From NCBI RefSeq assembly GCF_902506495.1, contig NZ_LR733264.1, positions 1,073,915 through 1,137,914 of the forward strand: a DNA stretch of 64,000 bases, in the 5' to 3' direction. A program made the translations under genes and the position numbers. Under the pieces are notes generated by a model. The model saw only the letters and a program-made list of their open reading frames with translations. It had not been told where the DNA came from and did not search any database. This document shows positions 17,768-27,337 of this stretch, piece by piece. Numbering within the stretch: position 1 is the stretch's first letter; each line of letters opens with the position of its first letter. The DNA comes from Pseudomonas sp. 8O. Its GTDB lineage: Bacteria; Pseudomonadota; Gammaproteobacteria; Pseudomonadales; Pseudomonadaceae.

Positions 17768-20587
17768 ATGCTCCATGAAGACTCTCTCTCGACGCCGAAC
17801 GCCGCGCGCAAGCTGCTGCGTCTATTGGCCTGTTCGGTAATCGTGTGCCTTGTCTTTGCTTGCGGCATGTTCTTTACGGCCGTCTTTAATCATGAGATCT
17901 CGCAGCTGCGCAGGCAGATGAATGCGGCCATGTATGAAGCACAGGCCTATATCAATTCCCGTGAACTGTTGCTTGAGCATATCAGTCGTGACGTCACGCA
18001 CAGTGCCTATACAGTGCGCGCTGATCCAATACCGCGAGGGCTTCACGACAGGCAGGCGCATTTCGTTCTGGGTGATTCATCGTCTCCCATGCGTCTGACC
18101 CTGGCTGCCGAAGACCTGCAGGAGCTCGAGGATCGGCGTATGAACTTGATCTACGTAGCCTATGCCGGTGAGCACCTTAAAGCCTGGCGGTTGGTCGGCC
18201 CGTCGGCCAAGGCTGCGGCCGTGCCGCCGGGTGTCATGGCGCTTCTCGCTCAGGCCGGAACCGAGAGGGAGGAGCTGCATGTCCGATGGTTGAGCGATCC
18301 GGCGGACTTGCAGTCACGGCAGTATCTTTTCTCACGCGTGGAGCTCGAAGGAAAAAAAGGTTGGCTGGGCGCCGAGATCTTCGCGGCAGACATCAGCGCT
18401 GCGTTCAACTCGACCTCGGCGGGGCATTATCTGTTGCTTGACCAGCAACACCGAATCGTTCTCGGGAGTTCCGTATCTGCCGGCCTGGTCGCGGCTTTGC
18501 GTCAGGTCTGGGATCATGACAACTTCGCTTTCGTCGGAGCAGGCTGGTTTCCCAGTCATGTGGCCCTGCTCAAGCACCTGGGTAGCTCCAACTGGTCGCT
18601 GATCTATTACGTGGATTTGCCCCAGCTTCTGCTGCCGCTTCTGCCGCAACTGTTCATCTGCGCGCTGCTGCTGATCATCGGTGGCTTGTTTGTCTGGTGG
18701 TTGTACTGGCGTATCAATCAACGTGTGATCGAGCCGGCGCAGCAGCGCCTGGTGGCGTTGGTCGAGAACGAAAGCTTCTTGCGCGTGATGATCCAGACGC
18801 TGCCGATGGCGGTCTGCGTCCTGCGTCGGCGCGATGCCAGCGTGGTGATGGAGAACCGTCTGGCGAACACTTGGCTGGGGGGAGGCGAAGCGCGCAAGCT
18901 GTGGAGTCTGGAGTGGCTCGAGCGTACGTTCGAGAATGGCGATGATGGCGGTTTTACCGAGATCAAGACGGCCAGCGGTATGCACCTCTATCTCTGCTAC
19001 ACGGCGGCGCGCTACAAGGATGAGGAGGTGCTGTGCTGCGCCTTCAGTGATATCAGCGCCCGCAAGCACACCGAGGAGGCACTGGCAGAGGCCAAGCGTC
19101 TTTCCGATGCGGCCAATGAGGCCAAGACGCTGTTTCTGGCGACCATGAGCCATGAAATTCGTACCCCCTTGTACGGGGTTCTCGGTACGCTCGAGCTGCT
19201 CGGCCGAACCGCACTGGATCACCAGCAAGCGGGTTATCTGCGGGCCATCGGACGCTCGTCGTCGACGTTGCTGCAGTTGATCAGCGATGTACTCGACGTG
19301 TCCAAGATCGAGGCCGGACAACTGGGCCTCGAGCTGACCGAATTTTCCCCTACGGAGCTGGCACTCAACTCGGTGCAGGCGTACGCAGCAGCAGCGCGGG
19401 CGAAGGGCGTACAGCTTTACGCCTGCTGCGATGCCAAATTACCCGAGCGCATGATCGGCGATGCAGTTCGTATCCGGCAGATTCTCAACAACCTGCTCAG
19501 CAACGCGGTCAAGTTCACTGATAATGGTCGCATCGTCATGCGCGTCTGGGCGGAAGAAGGCCTGAAGGCCGAGCCGAGACGCCTGTACTGGCAGGTCGTG
19601 GATACGGGTATCGGTATTTCTCGCGAGGTGCAGGAGCATCTTTTTGACCCGTTCTATCAGGTTGCGGGACAGGCTCGGATGGCCGGAGGGACGGGGCTCG
19701 GGCTGTCGATCTGCAAGCGTCTGTGCGATCTGATGCAGGGAGAGCTGCGGGTGGTGAGCGACACCGGTCTGGGTAGCAGCTTCCTCCTCGAACTGCCGAT
19801 GCAGCCGGTCACGCAGCAGCCTGTCGAGCGCAAGCTGCGTGCCACTCAGGTCTTGGTTCACACTCCGGTTCGCGAACTGTCCGAGTCGATATGTGGCTGG
19901 ATAAATCGCTGGGGCGCGAGGGCGCAGATCATTTCTCCCGATCAAACGTTCGATGAGGACGCGAGGGCGATTCTGATGGAGTTGCGCTTCAGTTCCGCCG
20001 AGCGCAAACCCTTCCCGAGCTGGAAGGGTTTACGGGTTGTGGTATCTGATCTTGGCGGTGACCATCCTCGCCAGGAAAATAATGAATGGCACGTGGGGCG
20101 CTTCAACCTGCTCTGTATCCACGAGGCCATCGGCAGGGCTCAAGGCCTGCAGGGTATCTCCTCCAGCAGTGTCATTGATGAGTCCCGGGAGGAGGCGCTG
20201 GGGTTGCGCGTGCTGGTCGTCGAGGACAACCCGATCAATCAGTTGATCCTGCGCGATCAACTCGTCAGCCTGGGTTGCGACGTTGATATGGTCAGCGATG
20301 GAAAGCGGGCCCTCCATCGCTGGCAGGAAGGCGTTTTCGATGTTGTGCTCACTGACGTCAACATGCCCAACATGAGTGGATACGAGTTGGCCTCCACTTT
20401 GCGTCAGATGGGCTGTAACACTCCGATCATCGGGGCGTCGGCCAACGCCATGAACAATGAAAGCGAGCGCTGCCTGGAGGCGGGTATGGACATGTTTCTA
20501 CTCAAACCTCTGGAACTGCAGACGCTGCGCTACAGCCTTAGCCGTTTACCAAATGAGTCCACTACATGCGCCTACACCAAATCCTAG
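17768..20587 (+). CDS. pvrS: Hybrid sensor histidine kinase, PvrS-like (no Hpt domain)
   Basis: Inner-membrane sensor kinase of a PvrSR/RcsCB-type system. From ATG 17768 (939 residues) it has TM1 at about residues 15-40, a periplasmic domain of ~260 residues, TM2 at about 295-320 ('[20 protein letters not shown]'), a PAS-like segment, then HisKA with '[13 protein letters not shown]' (His codon 19151-19153). The ATPase has 'DTGIGIS' and '[12 protein letters not shown]'. The receiver '[11 protein letters not shown]' has its phospho-Asp in 'LTDVNMP' (codon 20354-20356). It stops right after the receiver with no Hpt, unlike its paralogue at 21893. An in-frame start 39 bp upstream lies in IS remnant DNA. 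It overlaps the next gene by 22 bp. Confidence 0.85.
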   Translation: MLHEDSLSTPNAARKLLRLLACSVIVCLVFACGMFFTAVFNHEISQLRRQMNAAMYEAQAYINSRELLLEHISRDVTHSAYTVRADPIPRGLHDRQAHFVLGDSSSPMRLTLAAEDLQELEDRRMNLIYVAYAGEHLKAWRLVGPSAKAAAVPPGVMALLAQAGTEREELHVRWLSDPADLQSRQYLFSRVELEGKKGWLGAEIFAADISAAFNSTSAGHYLLLDQQHRIVLGSSVSAGLVAALRQVWDHDNFAFVGAGWFPSHVALLKHLGSSNWSLIYYVDLPQLLLPLLPQLFICALLLIIGGLFVWWLYWRINQRVIEPAQQRLVALVENESFLRVMIQTLPMAVCVLRRRDASVVMENRLANTWLGGGEARKLWSLEWLERTFENGDDGGFTEIKTASGMHLYLCYTAARYKDEEVLCCAFSDISARKHTEEALAEAKRLSDAANEAKTLFLATMSHEIRTPLYGVLGTLELLGRTALDHQQAGYLRAIGRSSSTLLQLISDVLDVSKIEAGQLGLELTEFSPTELALNSVQAYAAAARAKGVQLYACCDAKLPERMIGDAVRIRQILNNLLSNAVKFTDNGRIVMRVWAEEGLKAEPRRLYWQVVDTGIGISREVQEHLFDPFYQVAGQARMAGGTGLGLSICKRLCDLMQGELRVVSDTGLGSSFLLELPMQPVTQQPVERKLRATQVLVHTPVRELSESICGWINRWGARAQIISPDQTFDEDARAILMELRFSSAERKPFPSWKGLRVVVSDLGGDHPRQENNEWHVGRFNLLCIHEAIGRAQGLQGISSSSVIDESREEALGLRVLVVEDNPINQLILRDQLVSLGCDVDMVSDGKRALHRWQEGVFDVVLTDVNMPNMSGYELASTLRQMGCNTPIIGASANAMNNESERCLEAGMDMFLLKPLELQTLRYSLSRLPNESTTCAYTKS

Positions 20588-21738
20588 TCGTCGAAGATCA
20601 GCCGTTTCAGCGTGAGTACCTGCTTGAACTGTTTCGCGAAGAAGGCACCGTCGAGCTGCACGTGGCCGAAGATGGCAACGATGCATTACGACAGCTGGAG
20701 CTGGGATCCTTCGATCTGGTGGTCAGCGATCTGATGATGCCCGGCCTCGATGGCGTACAGTTCATCCAGCAACTGGCCAATCACGTAGAGCCGCCACCAC
20801 TGGTGATCATGAGTTCCGTCTCCCCCCAACTCATGGACAGTGCATGCCTGGCCGCTCGTGCGCACGGGATAACGGTGCTGGAGCAAATCACCAAGCCGGT
20901 GAAGGCTCATGGCGTCAGGCGTCTTCTGGACAAGCTGATACTGCATCGCCAGCGTAGCGACGCTCCGGGTTCGACCAAGCGCTCGTCGCCGCTGACCAGC
21001 GTGTCTTCGTTGGAGAAGGCACTTGCGGCAGGCGAATTCAAGGCTTGGTTCCAACCCAAGTACTCGCTCGCTGATGGTCGTATCGTCGCGGCCGAAGCTC
21101 TGGTTCGCTGGCTCCACCCGCAACACGGGGTCCTGCGTCCGTCCAGCTTCATGGACGCGATAAGCGCAGCCAACATGGACGAAGCATTGTTCTGGGAGAT
21201 TCTCCGTCAAGCCATAGAGGCGCAGCGTGAGTGGGCACAACAGGGGTCTCGTGTGAAAGTCGCAGTCAACCTGCCAACTCACCTGCTGGAAAACCGCAAT
21301 CTGCCTGACGAAATGGTTGGATTCGTTGCCAGGCACGGCGGAACTCCCGCCAATACCGTGTTCGAGTTGCTGGAGAGCACCACTGCGCAAGCCGCAGACT
21401 ACTACGCGGCAACATGCCGGTTACGAATGATGGGCTTCGGTCTGGCGCAGGACGACTTCGGCCAGGGGTATAGCTCGCTTTACAATCTTGTTTCCACACC
21501 CTTCACCGAATTGAAGATTGATCGCACCCTGGTGGGTGGCTGTATGGATGATGAACGCCTGGCGGCCGCACTGGAAAGCATGATCAAGCTGGGGCACCAA
21601 CTCGGGCTTGAGGTTGTCGCTGAAGGCGTCGAACATGCCGATGAGCTGGATTTTCTACGCCGCCTGAACTGCGATCTCGCGCAGGGCTATCTGATCTCGG
21701 AGGCAGTGGCTCCGGCCGCGTTTTCCCGCATGCTTTGA
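20566..21738 (+). CDS. pvrR: Response regulator with EAL c-di-GMP phosphodiesterase domain, PvrR-like
   Basis: A 390-residue protein with an N-terminal receiver ('[18 protein letters not shown]', Asp in 'VVSDLMMPGLDG') and a C-terminal EAL domain. Catalytic signatures are kept: 'AAEALVRW', the 'NLP' strand, 'FELLES', 'QDDFGQGYSSL', 'ELKID', 'VAEGVEH' and 'LAQGYLISEA'. It should therefore hydrolyse c-di-GMP to pGpG and oppose biofilm formation. In P. aeruginosa the PvrR/RocR family does this next to cup fimbrial genes. It is translationally coupled to the pvrS-like gene, which probably phosphorylates it. Confidence 0.9.
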   Translation: MRLHQILVVEDQPFQREYLLELFREEGTVELHVAEDGNDALRQLELGSFDLVVSDLMMPGLDGVQFIQQLANHVEPPPLVIMSSVSPQLMDSACLAARAHGITVLEQITKPVKAHGVRRLLDKLILHRQRSDAPGSTKRSSPLTSVSSLEKALAAGEFKAWFQPKYSLADGRIVAAEALVRWLHPQHGVLRPSSFMDAISAANMDEALFWEILRQAIEAQREWAQQGSRVKVAVNLPTHLLENRNLPDEMVGFVARHGGTPANTVFELLESTTAQAADYYAATCRLRMMGFGLAQDDFGQGYSSLYNLVSTPFTELKIDRTLVGGCMDDERLAAALESMIKLGHQLGLEVVAEGVEHADELDFLRRLNCDLAQGYLISEAVAPAAFSRML

Positions 21739-21892
21739 GCGTCTGGTCACAGCTCTGTCTGTAATCAGCAAGCCCCTTGCCAACCATGGCGGGAGTCGTG
21801 TCGCCGTCTATCGCTTTAATCCTCAACTGCTTCTAGAGTAAGGGTACTGATAGCCCGACGCTGTCATTTGCTCATCCCAGTCCGGTACCCCT

Positions 21893-24800
21893 ATGCAGTC
21901 TCATGACAACGGCTTGATTCGTAAACTGGCCAATAGCTCGTTGCGTCTGAATGCCATGCTTTTGGGCGTGGTGGCGCTGACTTTACTGCTGGTGGGGGTC
22001 TCTTACTGGGCGTTGAGTCGTGTCGTGGAACAGGAGCGCGACAAGTTCTACTTTCACTTCGGAAGGCTGGTGGGCGACATTCGTGAGCATGAGGCCTTTC
22101 TCCTGCGCATCGCTCAGCAGAGTAACGACAGCGCACAGGCGCCCAGTCGTGAAGTGATTACGGTGCAATCGAAACTGATCGACCGTGGTCCTGAGAGGGA
22201 GGTTTACGAAGGGCGTGAATTCTCCTTCGCCATGCCGTTCACCCTGGTCCGGCCAGCCATACCCATGTCTGCGGCTACTCAGGAAACTTTCTCCTTCGGG
22301 GTCAAACTCGCCAATTTCTACAGCAGCTTCTGGAGCATGTCGGCCTATCCATCCCCGCAGATTTTTCTGCTCGATGTGGAGGGGACGACGAGCATCGCGG
22401 TGCCCTCGCTGGGTACGTTGGCCGATGGTACGAGCCTCACCCCTCAGACCTACTGGCCTTTCATGGCGCGCATCAGAGCCTTGCTCACCACTTCACCTGA
22501 GCAGCAGCTAGACCGGCCTGTGCAATGGGTTTCGTTCGATCACAATGCCGATCAGTCTGGGCATGAATTGATGGGCTACATCAGCACAGATCTGCCAGCT
22601 GGGCTCCTGAGGCAGGGGAAGCCGAACATCAAGCCGGTCGCGGTTACGCTGCTCGACATCCAACTGATAAACGATTTCGAACGAATTCTCGACCGCCCTC
22701 TGTACGATCAGCTTGAACTGATCGCACCCGATGGCACGGTGCTGACCAATGCCATTGACGAGGTTGGCGGCTATCATGACGGTCTCAACCTGTTCGGTAA
22801 CGGTATCGTGTTCAAGGTTGGCGGCGATGGCTACGATGGTTGGAGTGGTTTATATCTCCTGAGCTATCAGAGCTTCTTTCGCTACGTCAAATGGCAGCTG
22901 CTAGGCGTTGTCGGGCTGATTCTCGGGAGTTTGGCCGGTGGTTGGGTCGCGATTCGCTGGTATGCCATGCGAGTAGTGGCGCCGGCCCGTCTGGCGCACC
23001 AGAAAATAGTGGAAAGTGACGAGTTCAGTCGCGCCGTTATTCAGACTGCTCCCGTGGCGCTATGCGTGTTGCGTCCCGAAACGCGCGAGGTGGTCATGCA
23101 AAACCACTTGGCCGATGCCTGGCTGGGCAGCGCTGAAGCCATCAGCCAACTCAGTCGTGACTGGTCCTTGGATGAAGGGGACAAGTGTCTCGGTGGGGAA
23201 TCAGTGCTGGATCTTTCCGGGCGCATCCTGCACGCGAGCTTCACCCAGGCGCCTTACCGAGGCGAAAGCGCCGTGCTCTGCGCTTTCAATGACATCACAG
23301 CGCACAAGCAGGCGCAGCAGATCCTGGCTGAAGCCAAGCTCTCGGCGGATGCCGCCAGCGAGGCCAAGTCGGTATTTCTGGCGACCATGAGCCACGAGAT
23401 TCGTACCCCTCTGTACGGCGTGCTGGGTACGCTCGAACTCCTGGGCCTTACGGAGTTGTCGCCGCAGCAGCGCGATTATCTGGACACCGTGCAGCGCTCT
23501 TCTGCGGTGCTGCTGCAACTGATCAGCGACATCCTCGACGTTTCGAAGATCGAAGCGGGTCAGATGGCCATCGAAGATGTCGAGCTCAATCCGTTGGAGT
23601 TGGCTGAGGAAGTCGTTTCCGGGTATGCCGCGCTGGCGCATTCCAAGCAATTGAAGCTCTACGCCTGCATCGACAGCGACGTACCCGGTACGGTGCGCGG
23701 CGATGCGGTGCGCATTCGGCAGATTCTCAACAACCTGGTGAGCAATGCCCTGAAATTCACTGATGTAGGGCGTGTGGTCCTGCGCCTGAAGTTCGTGCCC
23801 GACGAGGCACCCGGCAGCGGTACTTTGCAGTGGCAAGTTACCGACACCGGCATCGGGGTTTCACAGGAACAGCAACTGCGGCTGTTCGAGCCTTTCTACC
23901 AGGCGCATGGCCAGGAGCACACTGTCAGTGGGACTGGTCTGGGTCTTTCGATCTGCTGGCGATTAAGCGAGTTGATGGGTGGAAGCCTGCGAGTGGTCAG
24001 CGAAATCGGATTGGGCAGCAGCTTTACCTTTTCCCTGCCGCTCCCGGTGGTAACGCGGAGTCAGCCGTTGCGTGAGCGCTTCACGCTGGCTGCAACCGAT
24101 ATCTATATACGTTCGCCGGTCAAGGAGCTGGCGCAGAACCTGCAGAACTGGATCGAGCGTTGGGGGGGCACTGCACTGCTACTCGATACCTCGTCTGGGC
24201 ATGTGCCAGCCGATGGCGTACTACTCGATCTGTTGAGCGGCGATGAGTTCGATCCTCAATGGCGCTGTTCACGCGTGAGTGCCCTGCCAGAGTCGGGTGT
24301 GCAGCCTCAGATCAGTGCGCAAGGCTGGACTGTCAGTCTCTATAGACTGGCTGGAATAGCCCAGGCACTGCAACTGGCGCAGCAAGGGGAGTCGGGTGGC
24401 AAAGCTCCGGCTCTCGACCAGGAGCGCCTGGGTAAACTGGGGTTGCGTGTACTGGTTGCAGAGGACAACCCAATCAATCAGGTGCTGCTACGCGAACAAC
24501 TCGAGGAATTGGGGTGTCAGGTCACGCTCGCCGGTAATGGTCGCGATGCCATGCAAAGCTGGCGTCCGGGCCTTTTCGATGTACTGATCACGGACGTCAA
24601 CATGCCGCTGATGAATGGCTATGAGCTGGCGCAGGGACTGCGTCGGGTCGATTCGAACATTCCCATCATCGGTGTTACGGCAAACGCACTCAAGGAAGAA
24701 GGTGAGCGGTGCATCGCGGTCGGCATGAATGCCTGGCTGGTCAAACCCATCAACCTCCGCACGCTCTACGACAACTTGCTGAAGGCCTGCGCCGGCATCG

Positions 24801-25132
24801 TCATCCAGCCATTGCTGCTGGAACAGTTGGAGCCACACAAAGAGGAGGGTGATGTCATTCAAGTCTCGGAGAAAATGCGCGACTTGTTTGTGCGTACCAT
24901 GCGCGAGGATATTCAGGAAGTCTGGCAAGCCCTGCAGTGCAACGATATGTCAACTGCGCGCCAGCAGGTCCATCGGCTGCGTGGCGCGTTGGCGGTTGTC
25001 CAGGCCCATGCGCTCAGTGACGCGTGTGGTGAAGTAGAGGACGCGTTGGTTGAGCAATCCGGTTCGGAGCTTCACGCGGCGGTAGGTGCACTGATGAACC
25101 GCGTCGAGTCGGCGTTGGAACGACTCTGCTAG
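21893..25132 (+). CDS. rcsC: Hybrid sensor histidine kinase with Hpt domain, RcsC-like
   Basis: A 1079-residue membrane kinase, clearly a paralogue of the gene at 17768. TM1 is at about residues 20-40, a periplasmic domain follows, and TM2 is at about 335-360 ('GVVGLILGSLAGGWVAIRW'). The PAS-like segment is followed by HisKA '[13 protein letters not shown]' (His501) and the ATPase '[12 protein letters not shown]'. The receiver 'RVLVAEDNPINQ' has Asp901 in 'ITDVNMP'. A C-terminal Hpt has 'QQVHRLRGALAVV' (His1027). The Hpt can pass phosphate to the RcsB-like regulator, and perhaps also serves the Hpt-less paralogue. It lies 155 bp after the EAL gene. Confidence 0.88.
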   Translation: MQSHDNGLIRKLANSSLRLNAMLLGVVALTLLLVGVSYWALSRVVEQERDKFYFHFGRLVGDIREHEAFLLRIAQQSNDSAQAPSREVITVQSKLIDRGPEREVYEGREFSFAMPFTLVRPAIPMSAATQETFSFGVKLANFYSSFWSMSAYPSPQIFLLDVEGTTSIAVPSLGTLADGTSLTPQTYWPFMARIRALLTTSPEQQLDRPVQWVSFDHNADQSGHELMGYISTDLPAGLLRQGKPNIKPVAVTLLDIQLINDFERILDRPLYDQLELIAPDGTVLTNAIDEVGGYHDGLNLFGNGIVFKVGGDGYDGWSGLYLLSYQSFFRYVKWQLLGVVGLILGSLAGGWVAIRWYAMRVVAPARLAHQKIVESDEFSRAVIQTAPVALCVLRPETREVVMQNHLADAWLGSAEAISQLSRDWSLDEGDKCLGGESVLDLSGRILHASFTQAPYRGESAVLCAFNDITAHKQAQQILAEAKLSADAASEAKSVFLATMSHEIRTPLYGVLGTLELLGLTELSPQQRDYLDTVQRSSAVLLQLISDILDVSKIEAGQMAIEDVELNPLELAEEVVSGYAALAHSKQLKLYACIDSDVPGTVRGDAVRIRQILNNLVSNALKFTDVGRVVLRLKFVPDEAPGSGTLQWQVTDTGIGVSQEQQLRLFEPFYQAHGQEHTVSGTGLGLSICWRLSELMGGSLRVVSEIGLGSSFTFSLPLPVVTRSQPLRERFTLAATDIYIRSPVKELAQNLQNWIERWGGTALLLDTSSGHVPADGVLLDLLSGDEFDPQWRCSRVSALPESGVQPQISAQGWTVSLYRLAGIAQALQLAQQGESGGKAPALDQERLGKLGLRVLVAEDNPINQVLLREQLEELGCQVTLAGNGRDAMQSWRPGLFDVLITDVNMPLMNGYELAQGLRRVDSNIPIIGVTANALKEEGERCIAVGMNAWLVKPINLRTLYDNLLKACAGIVIQPLLLEQLEPHKEEGDVIQVSEKMRDLFVRTMREDIQEVWQALQCNDMSTARQQVHRLRGALAVVQAHALSDACGEVEDALVEQSGSELHAAVGALMNRVESALERLC

Positions 25133-25216
25133 TCTTTCTGGCATCACTGCGAAGTAGAACGGCTGCACCCTTGACGAGGTGTGGATTGAGTTTGAAGGGT
25201 GGTATTCAAAAAGCGT

Positions 25217-25867
25217 ATGGATAAAGTCAGAGTAGTATTGGCAGATGATCACCCCATCGTACTGATGGGTGTGCGCGAGGTCGTAGAGGCCGAAGACAGT
25301 GTCGTCGTGGTCGGGGAGGCAAAGAACTCCACCGAACTGGTCGAGCTTTACCAACACCAGGCGCCCGACATCGCGATTGCCGACTTCAATATGCCAGGCG
25401 ACCAAGTATACGGCGACGGCATCAAGTTGGTGGAGTACCTGCTTCGCAGTTATTCCAATACACGTATCATTATTTTCACGATGCTGTCCAACCCGCTGAT
25501 CCTGTCCAGCCTCTACGACTTGGGCGTGTCCGGTGTGGTGCTGAAAAACGGCGACCGCAAGGAAATTCTGGTGGCGCTCAGATCCATCATGCGCGGGAAG
25601 GTGTACCGGGGTGCCCACATGCAATCGGGCAACACGGTGCTAGCCAGCAGGGATGATACGTTGGGTCGGGTGGCGTCGTTGTCGGTCAAGGAATACGAAG
25701 TGCTGCGCCACTTCGTATCCGGTATGAGTGTCGGGGATATTGCCCAGATGCTAAACCGCAGTGTCAAGACGGTCAGCGCGCAAAAGATCTCCGCGATGCG
25801 CAAGCTGGAAGTCGATACTGACCAGGCGCTGTTGCTCTTTTGTCTCAAGGCCAATCTCTTTAACTGA
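25217..25867 (+). CDS. rcsB: LuxR/NarL-family response regulator, RcsB-like
   Basis: A 216-residue DNA-binding regulator with receiver 'VRVVLADDHPIVLMGVREVV' and phospho-Asp in 'IADFNMPG', then a C-terminal LuxR-type helix-turn-helix 'LSVKEYEVLRHFVSGMSVGD' and 'LNRSVKTVSAQKISAMRKL'. This is the RcsB layout. ATG 25217 is used because 'MDKVRVVLADDHP' is the normal receiver start; GTG 25199 is six codons earlier. It is the last gene of the signalling cluster and ends 300 bp from the end of the converging fimbrial operon. Likely targets are the Rcs-box-like sites at 34119-34571. Confidence 0.9.
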   Translation: MDKVRVVLADDHPIVLMGVREVVEAEDSVVVVGEAKNSTELVELYQHQAPDIAIADFNMPGDQVYGDGIKLVEYLLRSYSNTRIIIFTMLSNPLILSSLYDLGVSGVVLKNGDRKEILVALRSIMRGKVYRGAHMQSGNTVLASRDDTLGRVASLSVKEYEVLRHFVSGMSVGDIAQMLNRSVKTVSAQKISAMRKLEVDTDQALLLFCLKANLFN

Positions 25868-26164
25868 GGTACCTGTACCTACACGCATTTCACGGTCTTT
25901 GATTAGCGCCTCTCATGCGTGAAACATAAGCCTGGTCCAGATAACGCGCGGAGACTTCGTTCGTGGTTTGCGAGCGATTGCTGGTGACTGCTGGCATTGC
26001 TTTGTTTATTGCCATACAGCGCACACGGCACAGCCGCTTGACTCAGTGGCTGTGCACGTAGTGTATGAGCAAGAGGGACTACCCTTCGCGCAGAGCAGGC
26101 TGCTGGCTACGCGTGCGGATGTCGCCCGTGCACATCCGCGCCGCCTCTGCTCTGGGAGTAGCCT
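25868..26164. other. Converging gap between rcsB-like gene and fimbrial operon 1
   Basis: No gene is seen. It holds a nested inverted repeat near its end: outer arms CAGAGCAG (26091) / CTGCTCTG (26147) and inner arms GCGGATGT / ACATCCGC. It could terminate the fimbrial transcript arriving from the right, but no T tract follows on either strand. A 14-bp perfect palindrome CCTTCAATTGAAGG (26162-26175) covers the adhesin stop codon. Confidence 0.4.
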
Positions 26165-27337
26165 TCAATTGAAGGTCACCATCATTTCTGCCGAGGCGTT
26201 GACCTCTCCCGTCGTCAGTTGGCTTCCGCCTGAACACAATCGCCAGATGAATTGAGGCGCGAAGGTTTTCAACAGTTCGGTATTGCTCAGATGGCCGATG
26301 CGTGTGCGTGACAGATCGAATTTCAGCCCAGTACCGGCGCCACAGGTGCCCGGGCCGCTCGCGCCACTTACTTCCCCGGTGATATAGGCCGCAGCCGGGG
26401 TTGAGCCCGAAGTTCCTTGGTTGACGCCCAGCCAGGCCGGATTGCCTTCGTACAGCCCGGAGGTGGCTCTGAACTGGAGATTGACATCGACCGAGATCGC
26501 GCCATCGGCTTCCTGATTGCAATTCACGCCGGCCTGCATGCTCTTGCGACTGAGTTCGCTGTGCGCGATGAGATTCTTGCCCACCTGGCCGAAATTAATG
26601 ATTGCAGGAGCACTGACCGTGCACTCGATGGTAGAAATTCTCAGATCGAGACCGCCGGATAATATCTGCTGGTTTATCCGGCTAGAGGAAGACGAGGCAT
26701 GACTGACAGCCCACATCGGAGGCAGGGCAATACTGCTTGCTGCCTGTTGTGTACCGTCAGCAACCATTACCCAACTGCCCGTCAGCGTCACGCTGATGGG
26801 CTCACCAGACCTGTAAAAGTTGGAGCAGATACCGCTTATCACACAGGGCGTCAGTGCCCATGCTCTTGCGGAAGGTTCTCCTAGTCCCAACTGAAAACCA
26901 TAACCGTTGATGTAGCTGCCACTTGTTGTGGGTAACCCTATGGAGCCGCTGAAAGGCGTTGGTGACGAGGTTCCGACAAGAGGGAATGTGCCATTGACCT
27001 GCGTGCGCGGCACCAACCCTACACCTGTGGGCTGGCCATTACGCAGAATCGGGAATGCCCGGAAGCCACCGATATTCATCAGTGCCGAGCTGGCAATGAT
27101 GCTGCTGGCTGATGAGTCCACGATACCCGCTAGAGGAGCACTTTCAGATGCCCCCCCATTATTGCCGGTATGCTGCAGCGTCGCGCTGAATGGCAGTCCT
27201 TCCCAGATGATTCCGCTGCCCTTGCCGATGGTGATGGTTTCAGCCAGCAGGGTGGTGGGTGCCAGCAGTAACGTCAGTAGCCATGCAGGAGCGGGTGCTC
27301 GCAAGGCGGTTGCCTTACGGATCGACTGAATCTTCAT
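26165..27337 (-). CDS. Two-domain fimbrial tip adhesin of operon 1
   Basis: A 390-residue exported protein with a signal peptide of about 32 residues ('LLTLLLAPTTLLA'). A Ser/Gly-rich N-terminal receptor-binding-type domain extends to about residue 230. A C-terminal pilin domain begins at 'LDLRISTIECTVSAPAIINF', has Cys pairs, and ends '...SAEMMVTFN' with a donor-strand-accepting groove pattern. The large N-terminal domain, position last in the operon and single pilin domain mark it as the tip adhesin. The ATG overlaps the usher stop (ATGA). Receptor unknown. Confidence 0.82.
   Translation of the reverse strand: MKIQSIRKATALRAPAPAWLLTLLLAPTTLLAETITIGKGSGIIWEGLPFSATLQHTGNNGGASESAPLAGIVDSSASSIIASSALMNIGGFRAFPILRNGQPTGVGLVPRTQVNGTFPLVGTSSPTPFSGSIGLPTTSGSYINGYGFQLGLGEPSARAWALTPCVISGICSNFYRSGEPISVTLTGSWVMVADGTQQAASSIALPPMWAVSHASSSSSRINQQILSGGLDLRISTIECTVSAPAIINFGQVGKNLIAHSELSRKSMQAGVNCNQEADGAISVDVNLQFRATSGLYEGNPAWLGVNQGTSGSTPAAAYITGEVSGASGPGTCGAGTGLKFDLSRTRIGHLSNTELLKTFAPQFIWRLCSGGSQLTTGEVNASAEMMVTFN

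Noticed and set aside
25968..26255. Plus-strand open frame of 95 codons after the rcsB-like gene
   Set aside because: It runs into the antisense of the adhesin gene and across the palindromes; no start signal and no protein-like features.
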